Below are positions 1 to 8,133 of a stretch of 64,000 bases of DNA, in pieces. The first letter of the stretch is position 1, and each line of letters starts with the position of its first letter. This stretch comes from Campylobacterales bacterium (GTDB lineage Bacteria > Campylobacterota > Campylobacteria > Campylobacterales > Sulfurimonadaceae). The notes under the pieces are model-generated. The model saw nothing but the letters and a program-made list of their open reading frames with translations. It ran no database searches and was not told the DNA's origin. The translations under genes were made by a program, and so were the position numbers. The stretch spans positions 1 through 64,000 of the forward strand of contig JAFGUB010000003.1 in the NCBI GenBank assembly GCA_016938735.1, written 5' to 3'.

Positions 1-981
1 GCCCTCTCTACTGCGCGCTACGCCGGAGAGTTCGCTTCGGAGCGGTTGGTTAATTTCGTGCATCTTGAAGATGACGAGCTCAAAGGGCGCATCATCGGTA
101 AAGAGGGGCGTAACATCAAGACGCTGGAGATGTTGCTGGGGGTCGATATTATCATCGATGAGACTCCCAACACCATCATTATCAGCAGCTTCAACCTCTA
201 CCGGCGCGCCATAGCGACCAAGACGTTGGAGCTACTCATCGCGGACGGTCGGATTCAGCCTGCGCGCATCGAGGAGATCTACGCCAAAGTGTGTGAGGAG
301 TTTGATGAAGCGGTGACGCGCGAGGGCGAAGAGATCGTCTTTGATCTGGGGCTCAGTAATGTTCATCCCGAACTGATCAAGCTGCTGGGGCGTTTGCGTT
401 ACCGTGCGAGCTACGGACAAAATGCGCTTGCGCATACACTCGAAGTGGCGCATCTGGCGGGGATGATGGCGGCGGAGATGGGCGGCGATCCGCTGCTGGC
501 AAGACGTGCGGGTCTGCTGCATGATATCGGCAAGGCGCTGACGCATGAGAAGCAGGGAAGCCACGTCGATATCGGCGCTGAGCTTTGCCGTCAGTACAAC
601 GAGCATCCCGCAGTCATCAACGCGGTCTATGCACACCATGGATTAGAAGAGATTCAAAGCATCGAGTGCGCCGCCGTGTGCGCGGCTGACGCCCTCTCTG
701 CGGCACGTCCGGGGGCGAGGCGCGAAGTGCTCGAAAGCTTTTTGCGCCGTGTCAGCGAGATCGAAGAGATCGCCACCCAAAAAGAGGGCGTTAAACAGGC
801 CTATGCCATCAATGCGGGGCGCGAAGTGCGCGTGATCGTCAATGCGCAGCTGGTGAATGACGACGAGAGCGTGTTGCTGGCCCGTGAGATCGCCCGTGAG
901 ATCGAAAGCAAGGTGCAGTACCCAGGTGAGATCAAGGTGAGCGTGATCCGTGAGAGCCGGGTGGTAGAGTACGCGAAATAA
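1..981 (+). CDS. rny: Ribonuclease Y, C-terminal part (cut by window edge)
   Basis: RNase Y is a membrane-anchored endoribonuclease that starts mRNA decay. The frame is open from base 1, so the N-terminal membrane helix and coiled coil lie outside the window; about 326 codons are visible. Near the start is the KH RNA-binding core with the motif GRIIGKEGRNIKTLE, followed by the HD metal-dependent phosphohydrolase domain with HTLEVAHL and the catalytic LLHDIGKAL, then a second histidine pair in AHHG. The protein ends with a typical RNase Y tail rich in REIAREIE. It is the last gene before a CZB protein that has its own -10 box. Identification is firm because KH directly followed by HD in this arrangement is diagnostic. 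Confidence 0.95.
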   Translation, partial: ALSTARYAGEFASERLVNFVHLEDDELKGRIIGKEGRNIKTLEMLLGVDIIIDETPNTIIISSFNLYRRAIATKTLELLIADGRIQPARIEEIYAKVCEEFDEAVTREGEEIVFDLGLSNVHPELIKLLGRLRYRASYGQNALAHTLEVAHLAGMMAAEMGGDPLLARRAGLLHDIGKALTHEKQGSHVDIGAELCRQYNEHPAVINAVYAHHGLEEIQSIECAAVCAADALSAARPGARREVLESFLRRVSEIEEIATQKEGVKQAYAINAGREVRVIVNAQLVNDDESVLLAREIAREIESKVQYPGEIKVSVIRESRVVEYAK

Positions 982-1008
982 AAAGTAATTTTACAGTCAC
1001 TTATGCGT

Positions 1009-1014
1009 TACAAT
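1009..1014 (+). promoter_or_regulatory. Putative -10 box upstream of the CZB gene
   Basis: TACAAT sits 28 bases before the ATG at 1043, in the short gap after rny. The same hexamer precedes several other genes in this window (33143, 58895, 62523). No clear -35 box is visible, which is usual for Campylobacterota sigma-70 promoters. Confidence 0.45.
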
Positions 1015-1042
1015 ACAGAAAGCTTTTGCATAAGGAAAAAGA

Positions 1043-1501
1043 ATGAAGAGAGATGAAACCCTGCTGCATTTACGGGAAGCAAAGAAGGCGCATATTAAGT
1101 GGGTGCACCGCGCTAAAGCCTTGACGGAAGGCTTCCCGGTCGAGAAAGATGCGATTCCTATGGACAGTACGGATTGTGCGTTTGGCCTTTGGTTTTATGG
1201 AGAGGGGCAGGCTTTGGGGATGTTGCCGAACATGGACTGTTTTAAAGAGATCGAACTCAAACACAACGCCTTGCACGATACCTATATGAAGATTTTCAAA
1301 ATTTATTTCGGGGAGTTCAATCGCTCTTTTTTGAGTAAGCTCTTCAATCTTAAAAAACAGATCAGCGCTGTCGAACAGCAGGCTGCTGCTGACTATTTCG
1401 CGCAGCTTAAAAAGATTTCAGATGAACTGCTTGTTTTGATCGAGCGACTCGAGCGACGCGTCGGCGCCATCAGCGAGTCTGAACTTGAATCTATTTTTTG
1501 A
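1043..1501 (+). CDS. CZB (chemoreceptor zinc-binding) domain protein
   Basis: A stand-alone CZB-domain protein of 152 residues. The four expected zinc ligands can be read: His17 in AHIKW, Cys45 in DCAFGLWFYG, and His74 and His78 in the KHNALH stretch. CZB domains bind zinc with high affinity and usually sit at the C-terminus of chemoreceptors or diguanylate cyclases, where zinc or hypochlorite tunes signalling. Here the domain is alone and followed by a helical tail (about residues 110-150), so it probably partners with a separate receptor or cyclase. The start ATG follows an AAGGAAA ribosome site. The 3' end overlaps the convergent DUF3365 gene by about 11 bases. The partner is unknown. Confidence 0.85.
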   Translation: MKRDETLLHLREAKKAHIKWVHRAKALTEGFPVEKDAIPMDSTDCAFGLWFYGEGQALGMLPNMDCFKEIELKHNALHDTYMKIFKIYFGEFNRSFLSKLFNLKKQISAVEQQAAADYFAQLKKISDELLVLIERLERRVGAISESELESIF

Positions 1502-2069
1502 TGGTGACCACTACGGCGCCGCGTAGATCTCCTGACTTATAGCCCATAGCCTTGTCCGTGGGATAAGTGCTGTGCAGTTCCGCTTTGAGCGCCGCGTCTG
1601 TAACGACTCCGTGACACTTAAGGCAGACTTCTTTGTTGATGAGCATCGGTTTGTAAAATTTATAGGTATCGGCATCGACCTGTTTAACCAGATATTCCGG
1701 CAGCATCACCCCTTCTACATGTAACTTTTCCAAAGATTCCAGCACGATCGCTTCGTCTTTGAGCGGCGCGTTGGCGGCGTTGCGGTTTTTAAGACTGACC
1801 CGTTTAATCTGCACTCCTTGACCCTGTTTCGCGGCGACGCTTTGCGTCAGCTCGAACGCACTGTGGCTACAGAATTTGGCGGCGCCCAGCGCTCCACCTT
1901 TTTCGAGCTCTTTTTTGAGGTTGCCGCCTAATTCGCCCAGCAGTGCCGATGAGGCTTTTTGTCCGGTGGCGATCACGGATTTGATCTCCTCTTCTTTGCT
2001 CTCATAGGGGTTGGCCAGTAGCAGTGACGCTGAGAGTGAAGTGAGTACGATATGACGAAAAAAACGCAT
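1491..2069 (-). CDS. Periplasmic DUF3365 (Tll0287-like) haem-binding protein
   Basis: An exported protein of 192 residues with a signal peptide beginning MRFFRHIVLTSLSAS and cleavage expected around LLANP. The C-terminal half holds one c-type haem motif, CLKCHG, preceded by a segment typical of DUF3365/Tll0287-like PAS-fold sensors (LVKQVDADTYKFYKPMLI). Such domains occur alone or as periplasmic sensor parts of kinases and chemoreceptors and are thought to sense redox state or gases. I chose the internal ATG at 2069 because AAAAGGAA lies at the right distance upstream and the signal peptide starts there; the longer frame to 2102 adds a non-signal extension. The precise role is unknown. Confidence 0.85.
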   Translation of the reverse strand: MRFFRHIVLTSLSASLLLANPYESKEEEIKSVIATGQKASSALLGELGGNLKKELEKGGALGAAKFCSHSAFELTQSVAAKQGQGVQIKRVSLKNRNAANAPLKDEAIVLESLEKLHVEGVMLPEYLVKQVDADTYKFYKPMLINKEVCLKCHGVVTDAALKAELHSTYPTDKAMGYKSGDLRGAVVVTIKK

Positions 2070-2123
2070 GTTTTTATTCCTTTTAATTATGATTGTCATC
2101 ATTGTATCAAAAGATTTTAACGA

Positions 2124-3005
2124 TCAGGTTTCGGCTTGGTCAGAATCGTCGTAGGGGTCCATGTGGACGATGGAGTTGACGTTTTTACCCGGAAAGAGGC
2201 GTGAAAAGCCGATTTCGATACGGTCAGAAACGTTGTGGGCATCATAGAGTAGGATGTCGGGCTCAAAAACAATGTGGACACTGATAAAGATATCCGATCC
2301 TGAGCGACGCGTCAGCAAGTCGTGATATCCGCGAATCTCGCGCTCTTGACGCAGCAGCGCTTCAATGCGCTCTAGCTCTTCTGGTTCCAACGCGGCGTCT
2401 AGCAACATCAAGATCCCCTCTTTGATGATCGGGTAGGCGGAGTAGAGCATATAGAGTGCAATCAAAAGTCCCAGCACGGCATCGATCAGCGCTTCGCCGC
2501 TGTATGCAACCAAAAAGAGGGCCAGCAGCACGGCGGCGTTGGAGAGCAGATCGGTTTGGTAGTGCAGGGCGTCGGCGCGGATGACCATGTTGTCGGTTTT
2601 GCGTGCGACATGGCGCAAAAAGAGCACGAGCGCTGCCGTGATGATGATTGAGACGAGCATCACGCCGATAGAAGCGTCCAAATAGGAGAGCTCTTTTTGG
2701 TGAATAATGTTGGCAATCGCCTGATAGAGGATAAACAAGGCGGAGACCGAGATGATCACCCCTTCGATCACTGCGGCGAGCGGTTCGATCTTGCTGCGCC
2801 CGAAGTTGAATTTGGCATCGGCCGGTTTTTCGGCATTGTGCAGGGCAAAGTAGTTAAACGCCGAGATGGAGAGATCCAAAAAGGAGTCGATGGCGGAGGC
2901 CAGCAGGGCGATGGAGCCGCTAAGAATACCGACCGTCATTTTGAACAGAACCAAAACGGCGGCAACAGATGAGGAGACGATGGTGGCTTTTTTCTCTAAA
3001 CGCAT
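2124..3005 (-). CDS. Cation diffusion facilitator family metal efflux protein (FieF-like)
   Basis: A 293-residue inner-membrane divalent-metal/proton antiporter. Six membrane helices are evident. Metal-site residues are visible as the aspartate pair in SAIDSFLDLS (second helix) and the His/Asp pair in ALHYQTDLLSN (fifth helix), the DD-HD pattern of FieF-type iron/zinc/cadmium exporters. A cytoplasmic C-terminal domain follows (FISVHIVFEPDILLYDAHNVSDRIE). The frame stays open far upstream, but that part overlaps cmoB on the other strand and has no membrane character, so I place the start at MRLEKKATIV. No Shine-Dalgarno is present, and a TAAAAT box ends five bases before the ATG, suggesting a leaderless message. 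Confidence 0.9.
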   Translation of the reverse strand: MRLEKKATIVSSSVAAVLVLFKMTVGILSGSIALLASAIDSFLDLSISAFNYFALHNAEKPADAKFNFGRSKIEPLAAVIEGVIISVSALFILYQAIANIIHQKELSYLDASIGVMLVSIIITAALVLFLRHVARKTDNMVIRADALHYQTDLLSNAAVLLALFLVAYSGEALIDAVLGLLIALYMLYSAYPIIKEGILMLLDAALEPEELERIEALLRQEREIRGYHDLLTRRSGSDIFISVHIVFEPDILLYDAHNVSDRIEIGFSRLFPGKNVNSIVHMDPYDDSDQAET

Positions 3006-3010
3006 GCAGG

Positions 3011-3016
3011 ATTTTA
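3011..3016 (-). promoter_or_regulatory. -10 box for a leaderless CDF transporter message
   Basis: On the minus strand TAAAAT occupies 3016-3011 and only five bases separate it from the ATG at 3005. No purine-rich ribosome site exists in between. It faces the similarly placed box of cmoB at 3030-3035. Confidence 0.45.
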
Positions 3017-3024
3017 ACACAGCA

Positions 3025-3041
3025 GGCGCTAAAATAGCGCC
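3025..3041 (+). promoter_or_regulatory. Inverted repeat and -10 box abutting the cmoB start codon
   Basis: GGCGCTA (3025-3031), a three-base spacer, and TAGCGCC (3035-3041) form a perfect inverted repeat ending at the base before the ATG at 3042. A TAAAAT -10 candidate at 3030-3035 lies inside it, six bases from the ATG, and no Shine-Dalgarno is present. It could be an operator over a leaderless start, or a hairpin if transcription begins further upstream. Confidence 0.45.
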
Positions 3042-3938
3042 ATGAACCTGGAACAGATACGCCAAGAGCGCCAAAAATGGATGGAGTGGAAAAATATCGC
3101 GCCGCTGCGCGCGATGATCGATGCTTTGCCTGAGCTTACATGTAACGTAGCACTGGGTGACACGATTGCGCTTACATGTAACGATCAGATTGACCATGCG
3201 ATGATCGAAACGCTTGCGCGTTCTATGATGCCGTGGCGCAAAGGACCGTTTGAACTCTTTGGCCTCTTTATCGATACGGAGTGGCGCAGTTTTATGAAGT
3301 ACAACCTCTTGCGTCCCCATTTTGATCTGCGCGGCAAGCGGGTCGCGGATGTGGGCTGCAACAACGGCTACTACCTCTTTCGGATGCTTGAAGAGGCTCC
3401 CGCCGCTTTGGTGGGGTTTGATCCTTCGGCGCTGTTTAAGTGCCAATTCGATTTCATCAACCATTTTATCAAGAGCCCTATTCGCTACGAGCTGCTGGGG
3501 GTGGAGCATCTGGCGTTTTATGAAGAGAAGTTTGACGTGATCTTCTGTCTGGGCGTGCTGTATCACCGCTCCGATCCGATAGCGATGCTCAAATCGCTGT
3601 ATAAGGGGCTAGAGAAGGGCGGTGTGGCTTATATAGACACGTTTATGATCGACGGCGAAGCGGAGGTGGCGCTCTCTCCACGCGACACCTACTCGAAGAT
3701 CCCCAACGTATACTTCGTACCTACGATCGCGGCGCTGCGCAACTGGTGTTTGCGGGCGGGTTTTGAGGGTTTTGAAGTGCTTGAAACGTCCGTTACATGT
3801 AACGAAGAGCAGCGCAAGACGGAGTGGATCGAGGGGCAGAGCCTTGAGGACTTTTTGGATCCGAACGATCCTACCAAAACCGTCGAGGGCTATGACGCAC
3901 CCAAACGGGTCTATGCAAGAATCACAAAGGAGCGCTGA
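3042..3938 (+). CDS. cmoB: tRNA U34 carboxymethyltransferase CmoB
   Basis: CmoB transfers a carboxymethyl group from carboxy-S-adenosylmethionine to 5-hydroxyuridine at position 34 of certain tRNAs, giving cmo5U at the wobble base. The 298-residue protein has the SAM-binding motif [17 protein letters not shown] near residue 105, then [12 protein letters not shown] and the CmoB-type segment [12 protein letters not shown] and [13 protein letters not shown]. Length fits the shorter epsilonproteobacterial form. Three copies of the palindrome TTACATGTAA (3136, 3172, 3793) are read as Leu/Val-Thr-Cys-Asn within it. It shares a 36-base divergent promoter region with the cation efflux gene and overlaps the next gene by one base. 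Confidence 0.93.
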   Translation: MNLEQIRQERQKWMEWKNIAPLRAMIDALPELTCNVALGDTIALTCNDQIDHAMIETLARSMMPWRKGPFELFGLFIDTEWRSFMKYNLLRPHFDLRGKRVADVGCNNGYYLFRMLEEAPAALVGFDPSALFKCQFDFINHFIKSPIRYELLGVEHLAFYEEKFDVIFCLGVLYHRSDPIAMLKSLYKGLEKGGVAYIDTFMIDGEAEVALSPRDTYSKIPNVYFVPTIAALRNWCLRAGFEGFEVLETSVTCNEEQRKTEWIEGQSLEDFLDPNDPTKTVEGYDAPKRVYARITKER

Positions 3939-4438
3939 TGGCGGACGAGAGAGGCAAAGAGAGAAAGAAGAGCAAAGAGGAGGTGCCCAGCGAAGAGGAG
4001 GTTGTCGTTCTGCTTAAAACGCATGAGAAGATCGATCAGTCGCTGTGCGGCGATGTCGATATTCTCAAACGCGGCTATGCGAAGATCATACTTGATACCA
4101 ACGAATCAATGCGGGCCGATGAGGTGGGTTTGGTGCACGGCGGTTTTATCTTCGGTGCGGCCGATTTTGCGGCAATGGCGGCGGTGAACGAGCGTAACGT
4201 CGTACTTGCCGCCGCTTCGTGCCAGTTTTTGGCCCCCGTTCGCGTGGGCGATGCGGTGACGTTTGAAGCGTTCGAGCGGCAAAAAGAGGGGCGCAAGCGC
4301 AGCGTCTATGTAGTCGGAACGGTGTTGGAGATCAAGGTATTTGAAGGGGAGTTCAAAACGGTAGTGACCGACAACCATGTACTCAACCTCACGCTAGTTG
4401 AGAACGCGGATTCGGCGGCTTCGGGCAAAAAAGTTTAG
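3938..4438 (+). CDS. Hotdog-fold thioesterase-like protein
   Basis: A 166-residue cytoplasmic protein. After a charged N-terminus (KERKKSKEEVPSEEEV) it has a hotdog fold of the PaaI/4HBT type, with the segment GLVHGGFIFGAADFAAMAAVN resembling the HGG-containing active-site helix of acyl-CoA thioesterases, and a strand pattern FLAPVRVGDAVTFEAFE. The start ATG overlaps the stop codon of cmoB by one base, so the two are translationally coupled. The 3' end overlaps the convergent metallo-hydrolase gene by four bases. The substrate cannot be told from sequence; an acyl-CoA or other thioester is likely. Confidence 0.8.
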   Translation: MADERGKERKKSKEEVPSEEEVVVLLKTHEKIDQSLCGDVDILKRGYAKIILDTNESMRADEVGLVHGGFIFGAADFAAMAAVNERNVVLAAASCQFLAPVRVGDAVTFEAFERQKEGRKRSVYVVGTVLEIKVFEGEFKTVVTDNHVLNLTLVENADSAASGKKV

Positions 4439-5031
4439 AGGTTCTCAAGCCAATAAGGCACAAAGCGCTGCTCGGCTTTGATGGTGCTGGAGCGGCCGTG
4501 ACCCGGATAGAGGGTTTTATCAAAGTCCAGCGCCAAAAAGCGCGTCAGACTCTGCTTCATCGCTTCGGGGTCGGAGTAGGGAAAGTCGGTGCGGCCGATG
4601 GAGCGCTCAAAGATAAAGTCGCCGCTAAACATCGCTTCACCGATTTCGATTGTAGAGCAGCCCGGACAGTGGCCGGGGAAGTGCCGGAAGGTGACGCTGA
4701 TACCGCCGATATCGAAGGTGGTTATCTCGCCTTCGACAAGTATATCGGGCGTCGAGGGGGGCAGACCGGGCATCCAGTTGGTGGCTTTGAGCAAAAAGGC
4801 GTCCTCTTTTGGGGTGTAGAGCGGAATATTCAGCTTTTGCTGAAGCTCGGCATTGCTCCAGACGTGGTCGAAGTGTCCGTGGGTGTTGAGGATTGCGAGT
4901 GGTTTGCGGACGTTGGCAAGTACCCAAGGGGTCGCGCCCATGCCCGGATCGATGATGATCTCTCCTCGTTCATCGCCGATGATGTAGCAGTTGGTTTGGT
5001 AATCACCCATAGGTTTGACTAAAACGGTCAT
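4435..5031 (-). CDS. MBL-fold metallo-hydrolase (glyoxalase II-like)
   Basis: A 198-residue cytoplasmic metallo-beta-lactamase-fold hydrolase. Metal ligands are visible in the motif NTHGHFDHVWSN (HxHxDH type), in RHFPGHCPGCS, in the bridging aspartate of MFSGDFIFERSIGRTDFP and in the late histidine of LYPGHGRSSTI. The arrangement is that of the short glyoxalase II/YcbL-like family, which hydrolyse thioesters such as S-lactoylglutathione-like compounds. I place the start at MTVLVKPMG because AAAGAGAG precedes it and a TAAAAT -10 box directly touches the upstream alternative ATG at 5049. No signal peptide is seen. Confidence 0.87.
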   Translation of the reverse strand: MTVLVKPMGDYQTNCYIIGDERGEIIIDPGMGATPWVLANVRKPLAILNTHGHFDHVWSNAELQQKLNIPLYTPKEDAFLLKATNWMPGLPPSTPDILVEGEITTFDIGGISVTFRHFPGHCPGCSTIEIGEAMFSGDFIFERSIGRTDFPYSDPEAMKQSLTRFLALDFDKTLYPGHGRSSTIKAEQRFVPYWLENL

Positions 5032-5107
5032 GATCTCTCTTTTTGCCATATTTTAACATGCCAAGCGTGCGATTGGCTATGATGCGGCGTGTTAAGGAGT
5101 TTTGTTT

Positions 5108-6496
5108 ATGGATGTCTGGATTATCGTCTATCTCTTGCTTGGGCTGGTGGCGCTGTTGGTGCTCGCATTGATCTGGTTTCGTCCGACCGAGCAGCCGCTG
5201 ATCGAGCTGCTCAAGCGTCGGGTCGTGGAGCTGGAAGAGGCGCTAGGGCGGTTTGAAACGCAGCATGACAAAGTCAATGAGGAGCGCGAGGCCTTGCAAC
5301 GTCAGCTCTTTGAAGCGCAAAGCGACAACGCCGCGCTGCGTGCGCGCATTGAACTGCATGAGCGCAGCCGCGAAGCCGCAGAGCGCAGCTTCGAAGAGCA
5401 AAAACAGCACTGGCGCGAAGAGATGAGTAACACCATGCAGCGGCTGCTTGAGGGCAAGCTGCACACCTTCGATGAGACCTCTTACAAGGCGATGGAGCGG
5501 CTTTTGGGGCCGTTTCAGGCGCATATGGACGCCTTTAAAAAACGTCTTGAAGAGCAGCAGCAAGCCAGCGGCGAGCGTCTCGCGGCGCTCTCCAAGGAGA
5601 TCGAGCAGGTGATGCGCGCCGGGCTTGGTATCACGGAGGAAGCATCGAAGCTTACCCGCGCGCTCAAAGGCGAAAAGCAGACGCAAGGGCGCTGGGGCGA
5701 GATGATATTGGAGAGCGTGCTGGAGCATTCGGGGCTGCTTAAGGGGGTGCATTACGAGGTGCAGTCGCACTACCGTGACGATGAGGGACACGCCAAACGC
5801 CCCGACGTGGTGGTGAAGCTGCCGCAAAACCGCTCCATCGTCATCGACGCGAAGGTCTCTTTGGTGGATTATGATCGCTATATCGGTGCCGCAGAGGAGG
5901 CGCAGCGCGTCGTTGCCGCTACGGCGCTCGCGCATGCCTTTAAAAACCATATCGATACCCTGCAGGGACGCGATTATGCGCATTATGAGGTCGGGACACT
6001 GCAGTATGTCTTTATGTTTGTGCCCATAGAGGGGGCGTATGCGCTGGCCGCCGCGCAGGATGCGGGGCTGTATGAGTACGCGCTCTCTAGGCAGATCGTG
6101 ATCGTCTACCCTTCGACGCTGATTGTGACTTTGCGTACGATTTACATGTACTGGCAGCGTGAAGCCACCGATGAGGCGGTCGAAGCGCTCTTTGTGGAGG
6201 CGGGCAAGCTCTATGACAAGACCTATCGCTTTGTGGAGCGTTTCGAGAAGATCGGCGCTCAGATACAGACGCTCGGGCTGAGTTACCGCGATGCGTCGCG
6301 TCAGCTTCACGAGGGCAGCGGCAATCTGCTGCGCAAAACCGAGCAGCTTCGTGCTTTAGGCGCCAAAACCACCAAAAAACTAGGCGATATCAAGCGCCAC
6401 CGACAAGAGAGCATCCCGACCCAAGGAGAGATCGATGGATTTTTTCAAGACCCTGCTGAGCATTATCCAAAGCACGACGCCGACGAGCAAGATTGA
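5108..6496 (+). CDS. rmuC: DNA recombination protein RmuC family
   Basis: A 462-residue protein with one N-terminal membrane helix (WIIVYLLLGLVALLVLALIW), a long coiled coil from about residue 35 to 200, and a C-terminal RmuC nuclease-like core containing GRWGEMILESVLEHSGL, RPDVVVKLP and IVIDAKVSLVDYDRY, which carries the PD-(D/E)xK-like acidic/lysine residues. RmuC limits inversions at short inverted repeats and is thought to act on DNA structures in recombination. The ATG at 5108 has AAGGAG eight bases upstream; a TTG at 5102 in frame is less likely. It overlaps the following gene by about 60 bases. Confidence 0.93.
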   Translation: MDVWIIVYLLLGLVALLVLALIWFRPTEQPLIELLKRRVVELEEALGRFETQHDKVNEEREALQRQLFEAQSDNAALRARIELHERSREAAERSFEEQKQHWREEMSNTMQRLLEGKLHTFDETSYKAMERLLGPFQAHMDAFKKRLEEQQQASGERLAALSKEIEQVMRAGLGITEEASKLTRALKGEKQTQGRWGEMILESVLEHSGLLKGVHYEVQSHYRDDEGHAKRPDVVVKLPQNRSIVIDAKVSLVDYDRYIGAAEEAQRVVAATALAHAFKNHIDTLQGRDYAHYEVGTLQYVFMFVPIEGAYALAAAQDAGLYEYALSRQIVIVYPSTLIVTLRTIYMYWQREATDEAVEALFVEAGKLYDKTYRFVERFEKIGAQIQTLGLSYRDASRQLHEGSGNLLRKTEQLRALGAKTTKKLGDIKRHRQESIPTQGEIDGFFQDPAEHYPKHDADEQD

Positions 6497-7256
6497 GCGC
6501 TTCAAGGCATTTTATCGCCTCTACCGCGACGGCGCGTTTTGCCTAAGTGAAGAGGCTGAAGCGGCTGTGGTGTTCACACACCCTTCGTATGCTCCGTTTT
6601 GCGAGGTTGTGTCGCCTCAGGAGGTGCCCAAACGGCGTAACCTGCAAAGCCCGCAAGGACAGATTGCCCTGCTGCACGCCATTGCGCATATCGAATACAG
6701 CGCCATCGATCTCGCGCTCGATGCGGCGTATCGTTTTCGGGGCTTGCCTGCGCCGTTTTACGATGATTGGCTACAGGTGGCCGATGATGAGGTACGCCAT
6801 TTTGAGATGATTCAGGCGCTGCTACAAAGGCTGGGCAGCGATTATGGGGCGCTGTGCGTGCATGATGCGCTTTTTGAGGCGTCGATGCGTACCGCGCATT
6901 CGCTTTTGCACCGTATGGCCGTGGTGCCACGCTACCTCGAAGCGGGCGGGCTGGATGCGAATGAGCAGATTTTGGAGCGCCTTTCGCGTCTGCCCCGTGA
7001 TGCGATGCTGCTATCGATCCAGGAGGCACTGGAGGTGATCTTGCGCGAGGAGATCGATCACGTTGCCAAGGGGGATCGCTGGTTTGCGTATGCGTGTGCG
7101 CAGGAGGGAAGGGACAAAGCGTGCTATTTTGAGATTATTGATCGTTATTACCCCGCCACCTTTGCGCGCAAGCGTACCATCAACACATGCGCGCGGCTTG
7201 AAGCGGGCTTTACATGTAAAGAACTGAACCAAATCGCTTCGCAGCAGGTCTGTTGA
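6435..7256 (+). CDS. DUF455 family ferritin-like protein
   Basis: A 273-residue protein of the DUF455 family, a ferritin-like four-helix fold related to the MiaE di-iron hydroxylase. Likely carboxylate/histidine metal ligands are in HAIAHIEYSAIDLALDAAYRF, ADDEVRHFEMIQ and LREEIDHVAKGD. It begins inside the 3' end of rmuC, so the two are probably cotranscribed. One TTACATGTAA copy at 7210 encodes Phe-Thr-Cys-Lys near the C-terminus. Biochemical function of the family is not established as far as I know. Confidence 0.85.
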   Translation: MDFFKTLLSIIQSTTPTSKIERFKAFYRLYRDGAFCLSEEAEAAVVFTHPSYAPFCEVVSPQEVPKRRNLQSPQGQIALLHAIAHIEYSAIDLALDAAYRFRGLPAPFYDDWLQVADDEVRHFEMIQALLQRLGSDYGALCVHDALFEASMRTAHSLLHRMAVVPRYLEAGGLDANEQILERLSRLPRDAMLLSIQEALEVILREEIDHVAKGDRWFAYACAQEGRDKACYFEIIDRYYPATFARKRTINTCARLEAGFTCKELNQIASQQVC

Positions 7257-7315
7257 AATGAACGTTGCGAAAATTAGATATACTAACAAACTTTCAAAAA
7301 TCTTAAAGGTTGGGC

Positions 7316-8119
7316 ATGTCCAAATATGCGCTGATTAGCGACTTTTTGGTTCGTTTTTTACGCGATGAGGTGTATAAAACCGGATTGAAGAGGGTCGTAC
7401 TTGGGCTAAGCGGCGGCATCGACTCGGCGGTTGTTGCGGTACTGGCGCAGCGGGCGTTTGGCGATGATCTGCTGTGTGTGATGATGCCTTCGCACTACTC
7501 GTCGCAAAGCTCGCTGGATGATGCGCAAACGCTTATAGAGCGTTTTGGATTGCGTAGCACGGTCTGTAGCATCGAGCCGATGCTGCGTGCTTATGAGGCG
7601 CATGAGTCGATGACACCGCTGCGTACGGGCAATCTCTCGGCGAGGCTGCGCATGGCGACGCTCTTTGATCTCTCGGCCAAAGAGTCGGCGCTGGTGTTGG
7701 GGACGAGCAACAAAAGCGAGCTGATGCTGGGCTACGGCACACTCTTTGGTGATCTTGCCAGCGCGCTCAACCCCATCGGCGACCTGTACAAAAGCGAGAT
7801 TTTCGAGCTGGCGCGGTATTTGGAAGTACCCTCATGCATCATCGACAAGCCGCCCTCCGCCGATCTGTGGGAAGGCCAAAGCGATGAGGCGGAGCTGGGC
7901 TACAGTTATGCGCAGCTTGATGCGGTGCTGCAGCGCTATGTCGAGGAGCGCTACGGACGCGATGAGCTGCTGTTTGAGGGGTTTGACGCGGCGATGGTCG
8001 ATATGGTCATCGAGCGAATCTACCGCAACCAGTTCAAACGGCGTCTTCCGCTCATCGCCAAGCTCACCTCAAGAACGATCAATTTTGATTTTAACTATCC
8101 AAGGGACATCACACTATGA
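7316..8119 (+). CDS. nadE: NH3-dependent NAD+ synthetase
   Basis: NadE converts deamido-NAD+ to NAD+ with ATP and ammonia, the last step of NAD synthesis. The 267-residue protein has the PP-loop motif VLGLSGGIDSAVVAVLAQ at the N-terminus, LVLGTSNKSELMLGYGT, the GDLYKSEIFELARYL segment and the P2-type PPSADLWEGQSDEAELG. No glutaminase domain is fused, so free ammonia is the donor. The ATG at 7316 follows AAAGG by six bases; an in-frame TTG at 7310 is less likely. The end runs into the start region of the aminotransferase gene. Confidence 0.95.
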   Translation: MSKYALISDFLVRFLRDEVYKTGLKRVVLGLSGGIDSAVVAVLAQRAFGDDLLCVMMPSHYSSQSSLDDAQTLIERFGLRSTVCSIEPMLRAYEAHESMTPLRTGNLSARLRMATLFDLSAKESALVLGTSNKSELMLGYGTLFGDLASALNPIGDLYKSEIFELARYLEVPSCIIDKPPSADLWEGQSDEAELGYSYAQLDAVLQRYVEERYGRDELLFEGFDAAMVDMVIERIYRNQFKRRLPLIAKLTSRTINFDFNYPRDITL

Positions 8120-8133
8120 ATAAGGAGCCAAGA

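Noticed and set aside
3006-3566. N-terminal extension of the cation efflux gene to 3566
   Set aside because: The extension overlaps cmoB fully, has no membrane or family character, and the family start matches MRLEKKATIV at 3005.
5243-6310. A long open frame of 355 codons on the minus strand inside rmuC
   Set aside because: It is antisense to a well-supported gene, has no ribosome site or recognisable domain, and is rich in Leu/Arg/His as expected for the reverse of a GC-rich coding region.
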